In this document: positions 8,201 through 17,865 of the stretch, piece after piece
How positions within the stretch are numbered: the stretch's first letter is position 1
How the letters are laid out: each line of letters starts with the position of its first letter
NCBI GenBank assembly: GCA_016703645.1
Contig: JADJBR010000007.1
Location: forward strand, 62,001-126,000
Direction: 5' to 3'
DNA from: Zoogloea sp.
GTDB lineage: Bacteria; Pseudomonadota; Gammaproteobacteria; Burkholderiales; Rhodocyclaceae
DNA: 64,000 nucleotides
Program-made: the position numbers and the translations under genes
Notes under the pieces: model-generated
Told to the model about the DNA's origin: nothing
What the model saw: the letters and a program-made list of their open reading frames with translations, nothing else
The model's database searches: none

Positions 8201-9460
8201 GTGCACGAACCATGGATCTACTGCTTTCCGGGCGGGCAGCCGCCCGCCGCGTCACCCGCGAAGTACGGATTGGCAGCGTTGTGATCGGATCAGCCGGCCC
8301 CATCGTAGTGCAGTCGATGACCAACACTGATACCGCTGATGATTTTGCCACCTCAATGCAGGTTGCTCAGCTTGCCCGGGCGGGGTCGGAGTTGGTGCGG
8401 ATCACGGTGAATAATGACGAGGCCGCCAAGGCAGTACCGAAGATCCGCGACAAACTGCTGTCCATGAATCTGGATGTTCCCTTGGTGGGGGATTTCCATT
8501 ACAACGGGCACAAGCTGCTGGCTGACAATCCCGCCTGCGCCGAGGCCCTTGCCAAGTTCCGCATCAATCCGGGAACGTGGGGCGGGGGCCAAACGCGATA
8601 CCCAGTTCGCCTCGATCGTCGAGATGGCTTGCCGTTTCGACAAGCCGGTCCGCATTGGTGTCAATTGGGGCAGTCTTGATCAATCGGTTTTGGCTCGGAT
8701 CATGGATGAGAATGCCCGCAGGGAGATTCCTCGGGATGCCGGTGCCGTCATGCGGGAAGCCCTGGTGACCTCGGCACTGGAGTCGGCCGCGAAAGCCGAG
8801 GAGTACGGCCTGGGCGGCGACAAGATCATCCTGTCCGCCAAGGTGAGCAGCGTGCAGGATCTGATCGCGGTGTATCGGGATCTGGCCGCCCGCTGTGACT
8901 ATCCTTTGCACCTCGGCTTGACCGAGGCAGGCATGGGTTCGAAGGGCATCGTCGGTTCAACGGCGGCGCTGGCTGTACTCCTGCAGGAGGGGATCGGCGA
9001 CACGATACGTGTCTCACTGACGCCTGAGCCCAATGGCAGCAGAACCCAGGAGGTCATTGTTGCCCAGGAGATCCTGCAGACCATGGGGCTGCGCGCGTTC
9101 ACGCCGATGGTGACGGCTTGTCCCGGCTGCGGACGTACGACCAGCACGCTTTTCCAGGAGCTTGCTTCCGATGTGCAAAGCTACGTTCGCGACAATATGC
9201 CCATCTGGCGTGAGCAGTTCGATGGCGTCGAGAACATGAATCTCGCGGTGATGGGTTGCATCGTTAACGGCCCTGGCGAAAGCAAGCATGCCAACATCGG
9301 GATTTCCCTTCCGGGTACGGGCGAGTCTCCTGCAGCACCCGTATTTGAGGACGGCGTGAAAACGCAGACCTTGCGTGGCGACAATATCGCCAACGAATTC
9401 AAGACGATCATCGAACGGTACGTTGCCCGTACTTATCGCCGTAAGGTCGCCCCGACCTGA
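8197..9460 (+). pseudogene. ispG: (E)-4-hydroxy-3-methylbut-2-enyl-diphosphate synthase IspG, frameshifted
   Basis: IspG (GcpE) catalyses the penultimate step of the MEP isoprenoid pathway with a 4Fe-4S cluster. The first part reads in one frame to FRINPG near 8573. Homology then resumes one frame over with [17 protein letters not shown] from about 8587 and runs to 9460. The conserved motif RINPGNVGxGAKRD is disrupted between 8573 and 8590 by a net loss of two bases, best explained as two separate single-base deletions (GGC to GG, and one base in the following G-rich run). Downstream Fe-S motifs are intact ([27 protein letters not shown]). Everything else looks normal and the gene is usually essential, so a base-call error is at least as likely as a real mutation. 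Confidence 0.9.
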
Positions 9461-9494
9461 TAGAACGGTCGTCTCCTACCCATACAAGACTGAT

Positions 9495-10790
9495 ATGAGC
9501 AAAGCCCTCCAGGCCGTGCGCGGGATGAACGATATCCTGCCCGACGAAGCCGAAATCTGGGAACAGTTCGAGGACATCGTCCGCAACTGGCTTCACAGCT
9601 ACGGCTATCGTCCCATCCGCATGCCGATTGTCGAGCCCACCCCGCTTTTCAAGCGGGCCATCGGTGAGGTGACTGACATCGTCGAGAAGGAAATGTACTC
9701 TTTCGAGGATGCCCTGAACGGTGAGCACCTGACCTTGCGACCCGAAGGTACTGCTTCCTGCGTGCGGGCTGCGATTCAGCATAACCTGCTTTTCGGAAAC
9801 CCCCGTCGGCTGTACTATCACGGGCCGATGTTCCGTCACGAGCGCCCCCAGAAGGGCCGCTATCGCCAGTTTCATCAGGTGGGGGTGGAAGCACTGGGGT
9901 ACGACGGGCCCGACATTGATGCCGAGCACATCCTCATGTGCGCCCGTCTGTGGGACGATCTGGGCCTGGACGACGTAAGGCTCGAGATCAATTCCCTCGG
10001 TAGCAGTGACGAGCGTGCCGCACACCGGGCTGCGCTCATCACCTATCTTGAGCAGCACAAGGCACGTCTCGACGAGGACGCTCAGCGCCGTCTCTACTCG
10101 AACCCGCTGCGCATCCTGGATACCAAGAATCCTGACTTGCAAGATATCGTGGAGGCGGCGCCCCGTCTGGCCGACTTTCTGGGCGAGGAGTCCATGCGGC
10201 ATTTTGACGGCGTGCAGACGCTTCTGAAGGATGCGGGCATGCCCTATCGCATCAATCACCGTCTGGTGCGCGGTCTGGATTATTACAACCGGACGGTTTT
10301 CGAGTGGGTGACGACCCGCCTTGGTGCTCAAGGCACGATCTGTGCCGGTGGTCGCTACGATGGGCTTGTGGCCCAGCTAGGCGGCAAGCCGGCGCCAGCG
10401 GCGGGTTTCGCCATGGGGGTCGAGCGGCTTTTGGCCCTGTGGCAGGAATGTGGCGGCGAAGCAGAGCGGGTGGTGCCGGATGTCTATGTGGTGCATGCGG
10501 GCCAGGAGGCTCAGCGGGCCGCCTTCCGCGTGGCCGAAGCACTGCGTGGTACGGGGTTTTCGGTCACCCTGCATTGCGGCGGGGGTGGTTTCAAGTCCCA
10601 GATGAAGAAAGCCGACGCATCGGGTGCGCCCTTTGCCGTGGTCATCGGTGATGACGAGGCCGCGGCGGGCGAGGTCAGCCTCAAGCCACTGCGCGATGGT
10701 AGTGAACAGATTCGCGTCCCCATGGATGCGCTCCCGGAAACCCTGGCGGACCGCCTACTCGAATCGGAAGAAGACGATGGCAGCATTTGA
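9495..10790 (+). CDS. hisS: Histidine--tRNA ligase
   Basis: A 431-residue class II aminoacyl-tRNA synthetase that charges tRNA-His. It begins [20 protein letters not shown]. Motif 2 appears as [20 protein letters not shown] near 110-130, the histidine-specific [15 protein letters not shown] near 255, AGGRYDGLV near 280 and motif 3 as [12 protein letters not shown] near 305, with a C-terminal anticodon-binding domain. The frame is open upstream to 9375, inside ispG, but the ATG at 9495 gives the family N-terminus. It overlaps yfgM by 14 bases. Confidence 0.97.
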   Translation: MSKALQAVRGMNDILPDEAEIWEQFEDIVRNWLHSYGYRPIRMPIVEPTPLFKRAIGEVTDIVEKEMYSFEDALNGEHLTLRPEGTASCVRAAIQHNLLFGNPRRLYYHGPMFRHERPQKGRYRQFHQVGVEALGYDGPDIDAEHILMCARLWDDLGLDDVRLEINSLGSSDERAAHRAALITYLEQHKARLDEDAQRRLYSNPLRILDTKNPDLQDIVEAAPRLADFLGEESMRHFDGVQTLLKDAGMPYRINHRLVRGLDYYNRTVFEWVTTRLGAQGTICAGGRYDGLVAQLGGKPAPAAGFAMGVERLLALWQECGGEAERVVPDVYVVHAGQEAQRAAFRVAEALRGTGFSVTLHCGGGGFKSQMKKADASGAPFAVVIGDDEAAAGEVSLKPLRDGSEQIRVPMDALPETLADRLLESEEDDGSI

Positions 10791-11430
10791 CCTCGAAGAA
10801 CAGGAACAGATTTCCCAGATCAAGGGTTGGTGGGAGCAGTACGGAACGGTCGTCACAGCGATCGCCGTTGTTGCTGCCCTGGCCTCCGTTGGCTGGCAGG
10901 GCTGGAGCTGGTACAGGGGGAAGCAGGGCGCCGAGGCGTCGGCCCTGTATGGCGTGGTTCAGCAGGCTGCCGCTGAGCGCAATGCCCAGAAGGCCCGTGA
11001 AGCGGCGGGTACGATCATTGAAAAATACAGCGGCACGCCCTATGCAGACCTTGCCGCCCTGATGTCGGCCAAGGTCCAGAGTGATGTCGGTGATCTCAAG
11101 AACGCTCGAGTGCCCCTCGCCTGGGCCGCCGAGAAGGCCAATGATCCAGCGCTCCGCAGCCTCGCGCGTTTGCGGCTGGCTTCGGTCCTGCTTGACGAGA
11201 AGGCATATGACGAGGCTCTTGCACAAGTCCAGGCACCGGTCGATGCGGACATGGCTGCGCGTTTTGCCGACTTAAAGGGTGACATCCTTGTGGCCAAGGG
11301 CAAGCCGGAAGAGGCGCGGGCCGCATACAAAGAAGCGGTTGATGCCTTGGCTGGCGCGACCAAGTCCGAGGCATCGGCGTTGCGCGAGATTGCCCAGGCC
11401 AAGCTTGATGCGGTCGGGAGCGTCAAGTGA
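10777..11430 (+). CDS. yfgM: YfgM-like ancillary SecYEG translocon subunit (TPR)
   Basis: A 217-residue protein starting [20 protein letters not shown], with a single transmembrane helix at about 23-42 and a periplasmic TPR-like domain (UPF0070). In E. coli YfgM associates with the Sec translocon and PpiD. It lies between hisS and bamB, the usual family position. The ATG at 10777 overlaps the end of hisS. The stop overlaps the GTG start of bamB. Function is by family and synteny. Confidence 0.88.
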   Translation: MAAFDLEEQEQISQIKGWWEQYGTVVTAIAVVAALASVGWQGWSWYRGKQGAEASALYGVVQQAAAERNAQKAREAAGTIIEKYSGTPYADLAALMSAKVQSDVGDLKNARVPLAWAAEKANDPALRSLARLRLASVLLDEKAYDEALAQVQAPVDADMAARFADLKGDILVAKGKPEEARAAYKEAVDALAGATKSEASALREIAQAKLDAVGSVK

Positions 11431-12563
11431 GCGCGCGTCGTCTTACGCTGCTTGTGGCGGGGGCTTTTTGCCTGGGCGCGTGTTCTTCCCTCAATCCATT
11501 TTCGTCATCGAATACCAAGATCCCGGCACTGAAGCCCCTGACTGCCGTTGCAAAGACCGCGGAGGTCTGGCGCGGGCGGGTCGGGAGTGCGGGACGCTTC
11601 GTCTTCCAGCCGGCGGTCTTTGGTGATGCGGTGTTTGCTGCCGCGGCCGATGGTACGGTGGTCAAGTTGCAGGCCGGGCGCAATGTATGGAAGTCCTCGG
11701 TCGATATGCCGATCTCTGGTGGCGTTGGCAGCAATGGTCGGCTCGTTGTTGTCGGATCACCCAAGGGTGACGTGCTAGCCCTGGATGCCGAGTCGGGCAA
11801 GATGAAGTGGCGGGTGTCGGTCAATGCCGAGATACTCGCGGCGCCGGTCGTGTCGGATGGGATGGTCGTGGTGCGCAGCGCGGATAGCCGTCTGTTCGGC
11901 CTGGACCCTGCGGATGGCAAGCGGCGCTGGGTCTATCAACGGGCTCTGCCCGCATTGTCCCTGCGGAGTTCCGCCGGTGTGGTGCAGGAGGGGAATGCGG
12001 TTTTTGCCGGGTTTCCCGGCGGCAAGCTGGTGGCGGTCAATGCGATCAACGGCAGCTTGATGTGGGAAGGTGCGGTCGCAGTGCCCAGGGGTGCTACCGA
12101 GCTTGAGCGCATTGCCGATATCACCAGTCTGCCGGTGCTGGGCAGTCGTGCCGCATGTGCCGTGGCCTATCAAGGGCGTATTGCCTGCTTCGATCTGGCC
12201 AATGGATCGACCTTGTGGGCTCGGGACATGTCGAGCTCCAGGGGGCTTGATCAGGATGGCAGACATGTGTTTGTGACGGACGAAAAAGGGTCCGTGCATG
12301 CGTTGGATCTGTCCACCGGTTCCAGTGCCTGGAAGCAGGATCAGCTGGCCGGGCGCGGTGCAGGGCGTCCCAGGGTGGTTCGGGAATATGTCGTCGTCGG
12401 GGATGTCGAAGGTTACATCCACGTCTTGCGCAAGGATGACGGAAGTCTTGTTGGACGCCTCCGTGCAGAATCCAGCCCGATTCTTGCCGATATCCAGCTT
12501 TCTGGTGGTGATGTCGTCGTGCAGACGCAGGACGGAAGTGTCTACGCCCTTGGCGTTCAATAA
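11427..12563 (+). CDS. bamB: Outer membrane assembly lipoprotein BamB
   Basis: A 378-residue lipoprotein: signal peptide LTLLVAGAFCLGAC with the lipobox Cys at about 19, followed by an eight-bladed PQQ-type beta-propeller. Blade repeats are seen as VLALDAESGKMKWRV, LFGLDPADGKRRWVY, LVAVNAINGSLMWEG, IACFDLANGSTLWAR and VHALDLSTGSSAWKQ. It is part of the BAM complex that inserts beta-barrel proteins. The GTG start overlaps the yfgM stop. The neighbouring order hisS-yfgM-bamB-der is conserved in many proteobacteria. Confidence 0.95.
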   Translation: MSARRLTLLVAGAFCLGACSSLNPFSSSNTKIPALKPLTAVAKTAEVWRGRVGSAGRFVFQPAVFGDAVFAAAADGTVVKLQAGRNVWKSSVDMPISGGVGSNGRLVVVGSPKGDVLALDAESGKMKWRVSVNAEILAAPVVSDGMVVVRSADSRLFGLDPADGKRRWVYQRALPALSLRSSAGVVQEGNAVFAGFPGGKLVAVNAINGSLMWEGAVAVPRGATELERIADITSLPVLGSRAACAVAYQGRIACFDLANGSTLWARDMSSSRGLDQDGRHVFVTDEKGSVHALDLSTGSSAWKQDQLAGRGAGRPRVVREYVVVGDVEGYIHVLRKDDGSLVGRLRAESSPILADIQLSGGDVVVQTQDGSVYALGVQ

Positions 12564-12578
12564 CGGAGTCGCCGACGC

Positions 12579-13907
12579 GTGAAACCCACTCTCGTCCTGG
12601 TAGGACGCCCCAATGTGGGCAAATCGACCCTTTTCAATCGCCTCACCAAGACCCGTGATGCCCTCGTTGCCGATTTTCCGGGCCTGACCCGGGACAGGCG
12701 CTACGGTATGGGGCGCGCACTCGAGCGAGAGTTCCTGGTCGTCGATACCGCGGGTTTTGACCCGGTCGCCAAAGACGGTATCGTTCATGAAATGGCCAAG
12801 CAGGCGGAGCAGGCCATTGCCGAGGCCGATGCGCTGGTCTTCATGGTGGATGCCCGTTCCGGACTGACTCCCCACGATGAGCAGATTGCCAGTCGTCTGC
12901 GCCGTACCGGTCGTCCGACCTTTCTGGTGGTGAACAAGGCCGAAGGCATGAACCGGGCGATGGTTTCGGCGGAGTTTCACGCCCTGGGGATTGGCGATCC
13001 CCTGTGCATTTCGTCGGCCCATGGTGACAATGTGAACGCCCTGATGGAGTTGATTCTCGAGTCCTTCCCCGAGGACGACGAGGGCGATGTTCAGGATGAG
13101 AAGGGGCCGCGGGTGGCCATCGTGGGGCGGCCCAATGTGGGCAAGTCGACCCTTGTGAATACGCTGATTGGTGAAGAGCGGGTCATTGCCTTCGACATGC
13201 CGGGTACCACACGCGATGCCATCGAAGTGCCCTTTGAACGCAATGGCCGTCACTACACGCTGATCGATACCGCAGGCCTGCGCAAGCGCGGCAAGGTTTT
13301 TGAAGCCGTCGAGAAATTCTCGGTGATCAAGACGCTGCAGGCGGTTGAGCAATGCAATGTCGTGGTTCTGGTGCTCGATGCAAGCCAGGAGATTTCCGAT
13401 CAGGATGCACATATCGGGGGTTTTGCCGTCGAAGCCGGTCGTGCGCTGGTTGTGGCAGTGAACAAGTGGGACAGCGTCGACGACTATCGTCGGGATCGTA
13501 TCAAGGAGGACATCTCCCGGAAGTTGCCTTTCCTGGGCTTCGCCCGATTCTTGTACGTATCGGCCTTGAAGGGGCAGGGTATTGTTCCCATGCTGAAGGC
13601 GGTTGACGGCGCCTATGAGGCGGCGATGACAAAGCTCTCGACACCCAAATTGACCCGCCTGCTCCTCGATACGATCATCCGCCAGCAGCCGCCCCGGCAT
13701 GGGGGCTTTAGGCCCAAGATGCGTTATGCCCATCAGGGAGGAATGAATCCTCCTGTGATCGTGATCCACGGCAGCGCACTTGATCATGTGCCGCCGTCAT
13801 ATGTCAGATTTCTGGAGCGGAGTTTCCAGGAGGCGTTCAAATTGCAGGGCACGCCATTGCGGATACAATTCAAGTCGTCCCACAATCCTTACGCGACCAA
13901 GGATTGA
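12579..13907 (+). CDS. der: Ribosome biogenesis GTPase Der (EngA)
   Basis: The 442-residue product has the diagnostic tandem G domains: [15 protein letters not shown] near residue 10 with DFPGLTRDR and DTAGF, and [15 protein letters not shown] near 186 with [16 protein letters not shown] and NKWD. A C-terminal KH-like domain ([20 protein letters not shown]) follows. Der acts in 50S subunit maturation. The start is GTG with GGAG upstream. The end is followed by the hfq promoter, with no terminator between. Confidence 0.97.
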   Translation: MKPTLVLVGRPNVGKSTLFNRLTKTRDALVADFPGLTRDRRYGMGRALEREFLVVDTAGFDPVAKDGIVHEMAKQAEQAIAEADALVFMVDARSGLTPHDEQIASRLRRTGRPTFLVVNKAEGMNRAMVSAEFHALGIGDPLCISSAHGDNVNALMELILESFPEDDEGDVQDEKGPRVAIVGRPNVGKSTLVNTLIGEERVIAFDMPGTTRDAIEVPFERNGRHYTLIDTAGLRKRGKVFEAVEKFSVIKTLQAVEQCNVVVLVLDASQEISDQDAHIGGFAVEAGRALVVAVNKWDSVDDYRRDRIKEDISRKLPFLGFARFLYVSALKGQGIVPMLKAVDGAYEAAMTKLSTPKLTRLLLDTIIRQQPPRHGGFRPKMRYAHQGGMNPPVIVIHGSALDHVPPSYVRFLERSFQEAFKLQGTPLRIQFKSSHNPYATKD

Positions 13908-13946
13908 AGAACCGTTTTCCACACCATCGAGCGAATTGCTGCTGTT

Positions 13947-13976
13947 TTGTGGCAGTGCAGCAAAAAGCTCTATAAT
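13947..13976 (+). promoter_or_regulatory. Putative hfq promoter
   Basis: TTGTGG (13947-13952) and a perfect TATAAT (13971-13976) are separated by 18 bases in the 100-base der-hfq gap. They lie 32 bases before the hfq ATG, so hfq can be transcribed apart from der. Confidence 0.6.
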
Positions 13977-14007
13977 TATTCCAAACTAAAACCATAGAGG
14001 TTCTACC

Positions 14008-14250
14008 ATGAGCAACAAGGGGCAACTCCTACAAGATCCGTTCCTCAACGCATTGCGGCGCGAACATGTGCCCGTCTCCATCTATCTCGTGAACGGTATC
14101 AAGTTGCAAGGACAGGTTGAATCCTTCGATCAGTACGTTGTTCTGTTGAAGAACACCGTAATCCAAATGGTCTACAAGCACGCCATCTCGACCGTTGTGC
14201 CTGCTCGGCCGGTCAATATTCAGCAGGAACAGAACGAGGCTGCAAGCTGA
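14008..14250 (+). CDS. hfq: RNA chaperone Hfq
   Basis: An 80-residue Sm-like protein beginning [20 protein letters not shown], with Sm1 ([20 protein letters not shown]) and the Sm2 signature [14 protein letters not shown]. The residues lining the proximal RNA-binding face (Q8, and the YKH at about 56-58) are present. The C-terminal tail is short, as in many betaproteobacteria. It forms a hexamer that pairs small RNAs with mRNAs. The ribosome site is TAGAGG. This is relevant to the candidate small RNA at 4560. hflX follows 50 bases later. Confidence 0.98.
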   Translation: MSNKGQLLQDPFLNALRREHVPVSIYLVNGIKLQGQVESFDQYVVLLKNTVIQMVYKHAISTVVPARPVNIQQEQNEAAS

Positions 14251-14300
14251 GTCCCGTTGCCAAGGGCCGTATTTCGGTCCGGGAAGGAGTGGGTTGAGTC

Positions 14301-15437
14301 GTGTTTGAGCGACCCGCTGCGGGAAACCGAGCCGTCCTGGTTCAGGTTGATTTCGGACAGGGCAGCATCGAAGAACGCCTCGCGGAGGTAGCGCTGCTGG
14401 CCAGTAGTGCGGGCGCATCTGTCGTGGCCGTGGTTCAAGGGCGTCGGCAGGCGCCCGACCCCGCCTTCTACGTGGGCAAGGGCAAGGCCGACGAGGTCGG
14501 GCTTGCGGCTCAGGTGAATGGCGCGGATCTCATCATCTTCAACCACGACATCACGGCCGCGCAACAACGAAATCTTGAACGCAAGCTGAATTGCAGGGTT
14601 GTGGACAGGTCGGCGCTGATCCTCGACATCTTTGCATTGCGGGCCAAAAGCCATGAGGGCAAGCTGCAGGTCGAGCTGGCCCAGTTGCAGCACCTCTCCA
14701 CTCATCTTGTCAGGGGCTGGACCCACCTTGAGCGTCAAAAAGGGGGGATTGGCTTGCGGGGTCCGGGAGAGAAGCAACTCGAGACAGACCGTCGCCTCCT
14801 GGGTGAGCGCGTCAAGATGCTCAAGGGGCGCCTGGCTGCGCTTGAGCGTCAGCGTGCTGTGCGCAGGCGGGCGCGGGAGCGTAGAGATGTGCTGAGTGTG
14901 TCTCTGGTTGGTTACACGAATGCCGGCAAGTCGACCCTCTTTAATGCCCTGACAAAGGCAGGCGCCTACGCGGCCGATCAGTTGTTTGCCACGCTGGACA
15001 CGACCTCCCGTCGACTTTTTCTTGGTGATGCCGGGAACATCGTCCTCTCGGATACGGTCGGATTCATTCGAGATCTGCCCCATGCCTTGGTTGCGGCATT
15101 TCATGCGACGCTGGAAGAAACGGTGTCGGCCGACTTGCTACTGCATGTCGTCGATTCGTCCAGTGCTGACAGGGAAGGGCAGATTGCGGCTGTGAATGGT
15201 GTGCTGGAAGAGATCGGTGCCGGTATGCTTCCCCAGATTCAGGTCTGGAACAAGATTGACGCGGGTATGGCGAGTGCGGAAGTGCAACTGGATGCTTGTG
15301 GTAACATCTCGCGCGTTTTGCTCAGCGCCAGGTCTGGAGAAGGGCTTGGCCTCCTGCGTCAGGTTCTTGCAGACGTTGCGCACAAACATAAGGCATCGTT
15401 GGCAGCCATCTCGGAGTCCCGGGAAGAGTCCTACTGA
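14301..15437 (+). CDS. hflX: GTPase HflX
   Basis: A 378-residue ribosome-associated GTPase that splits or rescues stalled ribosomes. The N-terminal HflX domain contains VGKGKADEV and the glycine-rich GGIGLRGPGEKQLETDRR near 150, followed by a coiled coil and the G domain (LVGYTNAGKSTLFNAL near 200, DTVGFIRDLP near 250, NKID near 315). The GTG start at 14301 follows GGAAGGAG. It belongs to the conserved hfq-hflX-hflK-hflC order. Confidence 0.96.
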   Translation: MFERPAAGNRAVLVQVDFGQGSIEERLAEVALLASSAGASVVAVVQGRRQAPDPAFYVGKGKADEVGLAAQVNGADLIIFNHDITAAQQRNLERKLNCRVVDRSALILDIFALRAKSHEGKLQVELAQLQHLSTHLVRGWTHLERQKGGIGLRGPGEKQLETDRRLLGERVKMLKGRLAALERQRAVRRRARERRDVLSVSLVGYTNAGKSTLFNALTKAGAYAADQLFATLDTTSRRLFLGDAGNIVLSDTVGFIRDLPHALVAAFHATLEETVSADLLLHVVDSSSADREGQIAAVNGVLEEIGAGMLPQIQVWNKIDAGMASAEVQLDACGNISRVLLSARSGEGLGLLRQVLADVAHKHKASLAAISESREESY

Positions 15438-15494
15438 CTGTTCCCATTACCTCACTTCCCGGAGCGGATACATACCGTGATCTCAGGCATTCTC

Positions 15495-16763
15495 ATGTCC
15501 CTCAATGACCCCAAATGGGGCAACCGTGGCGGTGGCGACAATCGCGGCGGCGGTGACAATCAGGGTCCTCCGGACCTCGAAGAACTGTGGCGCGACTTCA
15601 ATCGACGCCTGTCCGGCATGTTCGGGCGCAATTCAGGTCGGCCCGGGGGGACTGGTGGCGGGGACGGTGGAAATCGGCTTCCCGAATTCAATTTTCGCCA
15701 GTTTGGGGGTGGGATCGGACTGATTGCTGCCTTTGGGGCGGTGGTCTGGCTGGCCAGCGGGTTTTACATCGTGGACGCCAGTCAGCGTGGCATCGTCCTG
15801 CAGTTCGGGCGTTTCCTGGAGGCCACTGAGCCGGGTCTGCGCTGGCGTGTTCCGTATCCGATACAGACGCATGAGCTTGTGAATCTGACAGGGGTGCGCA
15901 CGGTGGAGATCGGCTACCGTGGCTCGGAGCGCAACAAGGTGCTCAAAGAGGCCCTGATGCTCACGGATGACGAGAACATCGTGAACATTCAGTTCGCAGT
16001 GCAGTACATCCTCAAGGATCCACAGCAGTATCTGTTCAACAATCGCGGTGCTGATGATTCGGTCATCCAGGCGGCTGAGACGGCCGTGCGCGAGATCGTA
16101 GGCAAGAGCAAGATGGACTTCGTGCTTTACGAGGGGCGTGAGCAGGTGGCGGCGAATGCCCAGAAGCTTACTCAGGAGATTCTTGACCGTTACGCTACCG
16201 GGATCCAGGTGAGCAAGGTCACCATGCAGAATGCCCAGCCACCTGAGCAAGTACAGGCGGCTTTCGATGATGCGGTGAAGGCGGGGCAGGATCGTGAGCG
16301 GCAGAAGAATGAAGGCCAGGCTTACGCCAACGATGTCATACCCCGGGCCCGCGGCGCGGCGTCACGCCTGCTTGAGGAGGCCGATGCGTACAAGGGCAAG
16401 GTAGTGGCCCAGGCAGAGGGTGATGCCTCGCGTTTCAAGCAGATCCTCACGGAGTACGCCAAGGCTCCCGAGGTCACCAGGCAGCGCATGTACATCGACA
16501 CCATGCAGCAAGTTCTGTCCAATACCTCGAAGGTTATGGTGGATGCCAAAGGAAGCGGAAACCTGCTCTATCTTCCCCTCGACAAACTGATGCAAGTCAC
16601 TGCCGCAGCCGGCGTGCCGCCGAGTACCGATCCGACCCAAGTGGCGCGTCCGTCTTCCACTCCCGCGACGGAAAGCGCGGTTACACCGCCCCGTGTTGAT
16701 GCCCTCTCGGGTGAAGCGAGAACCAGGGAATCCACACGTAATCGCGATAGGGGAGAACGTTGA
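15495..16763 (+). CDS. hflK: FtsH protease regulator HflK
   Basis: A 422-residue inner-membrane protein of the SPFH/band 7 group that forms a large cage with HflC around FtsH. It starts MSLNDPKWGNRGGGDNRGGG, with a Gly/Asn-rich cytoplasmic head. One transmembrane helix follows (GLIAAFGAVVWLASGFYIV, about 74-92), then the SPFH domain starting DASQRGIVLQFGRF and a long Ala/Glu-rich coiled coil. The frame is open to a GTG at 15477, but ATG 15495 fits the family. The stop overlaps the hflC start (TGATG). Confidence 0.95.
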   Translation: MSLNDPKWGNRGGGDNRGGGDNQGPPDLEELWRDFNRRLSGMFGRNSGRPGGTGGGDGGNRLPEFNFRQFGGGIGLIAAFGAVVWLASGFYIVDASQRGIVLQFGRFLEATEPGLRWRVPYPIQTHELVNLTGVRTVEIGYRGSERNKVLKEALMLTDDENIVNIQFAVQYILKDPQQYLFNNRGADDSVIQAAETAVREIVGKSKMDFVLYEGREQVAANAQKLTQEILDRYATGIQVSKVTMQNAQPPEQVQAAFDDAVKAGQDRERQKNEGQAYANDVIPRARGAASRLLEEADAYKGKVVAQAEGDASRFKQILTEYAKAPEVTRQRMYIDTMQQVLSNTSKVMVDAKGSGNLLYLPLDKLMQVTAAAGVPPSTDPTQVARPSSTPATESAVTPPRVDALSGEARTRESTRNRDRGER

Positions 16764-17668
16764 TGAGAGAGCGTCTGTCACTTCTTGTCGGCATTGGCCT
16801 TTTCGTTGTTGCCGTGCTGTCGATGTCGCTGTTTACGGTCGATCAGCGTCAACATGCGCTGGTATTCCAATTGGGTGAGGTCAAGGAGCAGATCAGCGAA
16901 CCCGGGCTCCACATGAAGATTCCGCTGATCCAGAACGTGCGCTACTTCGATAGTCGTATCCTGACGCTTGATACGACGGAGCCGGAGCGTTTCATTACTT
17001 CTGAAAAGAAGAACGTGCTGGTCGATCTGTTCGTCAAGTGGCGAATTGTTGATCCCAAGCTCTACTACATCTCGGTCGGGGGGGACGAAGCCCGCGCCAG
17101 GACGCGTCTTGAGCAGACAGTTAACGCGGGGCTGCGGGAAGAGTTCGGCAAGCGTACGGTTCATGATGTTGTCTCTGGTGAGCGGAACAAGATCATGGAT
17201 GAGATGCGCGTCAAGGCGGACCAGGATTCCCGCAAGATTGGTGTGCAGATTGTGGATGTCCGTTTGAAGCGGGTGGATCTGCCTGCGGAGGTTTCCGAGT
17301 CTGTCTATCGGCGCATGGAGGCCGAGCGCAAGCGTGTGGCCAATGAATTGCGTTCCGAAGGCGGCGCCGAGGCGGAGAAGATCAAGGCCGATGCGGACAA
17401 GCAGCGTGAGGTGATTCTCGCTGAAGCCTACCGGACAGCCCAGATGGTCAAGGGCGAGGGTGACGCCAAGGCGTCCGCGATCTACGCTCAGGCGTTCGGG
17501 CAGAGTCCCGAGTTCTACGCCTTCTACCGCAGTCTTGAAGCCTACCGGAGCAGTTTCAAGAGCAAATCCGATGTCATCGTCGTCGAGCCGAACTCCGAGT
17601 TCTTCAAGTATCTGAAGAGCTCTGGCGGCCGCTCGGGTGGGTCCGATTCGGGCAAGAGCGGGAAGTGA
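16763..17668 (+). CDS. hflC: FtsH protease regulator HflC
   Basis: A 301-residue partner of HflK: N-terminal transmembrane helix (about 5-24), SPFH domain starting TVDQRQHALVFQLGEV, and an Ala/Glu-rich helical stretch ending near AQAFGQSPEFYAFYRSLEAY. The last 15 residues are Gly/Ser-rich. The ATG at 16763 overlaps the hflK stop by one base. TTG 16760 is a less likely start. The stop overlaps the next gene. Confidence 0.95.
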   Translation: MRERLSLLVGIGLFVVAVLSMSLFTVDQRQHALVFQLGEVKEQISEPGLHMKIPLIQNVRYFDSRILTLDTTEPERFITSEKKNVLVDLFVKWRIVDPKLYYISVGGDEARARTRLEQTVNAGLREEFGKRTVHDVVSGERNKIMDEMRVKADQDSRKIGVQIVDVRLKRVDLPAEVSESVYRRMEAERKRVANELRSEGGAEAEKIKADADKQREVILAEAYRTAQMVKGEGDAKASAIYAQAFGQSPEFYAFYRSLEAYRSSFKSKSDVIVVEPNSEFFKYLKSSGGRSGGSDSGKSGK

Positions 17669-17853
17669 TGGGGCGAACCCTGATCATCGCATTTGCGCTG
17701 ATGCTGGTGCTGGAAGGCATCATTCCTTTTGTCGCCCCCGCCACATGGCGGGAGACTTTTTCCCGCCTGATCCGCTTGGCGGACGGGCAGATTCGTTTTG
17801 TCGGTCTGGGTTCGATGGTTCTCGGCCTCGTCATTCTGATAGTTTTTTCCTGA
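17668..17853 (+). CDS. DUF2065 (YjeT) small membrane protein
   Basis: A 61-residue protein starting MGRTLIIAFALMLVLEGIIP with two hydrophobic helices (about 4-22 and 44-60) and the family motif FVAPATWRE. DUF2065/YjeT proteins commonly sit just after hflC, as here, and their function is unknown. The ATG overlaps the hflC stop by one base. Translation is almost certain from the position and the lack of any gap. Confidence 0.88.
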   Translation: MGRTLIIAFALMLVLEGIIPFVAPATWRETFSRLIRLADGQIRFVGLGSMVLGLVILIVFS

Positions 17854-17865
17854 GGCGCTTTACCC

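Noticed and set aside
11775-13787. Long minus-strand open frame (670 codons) opposite bamB and der
   Set aside because: The product is rich in His, Arg, Gln and Gly with no recognisable domain. The opposite strand encodes two clear conserved proteins. Such frames are common in GC-rich DNA.
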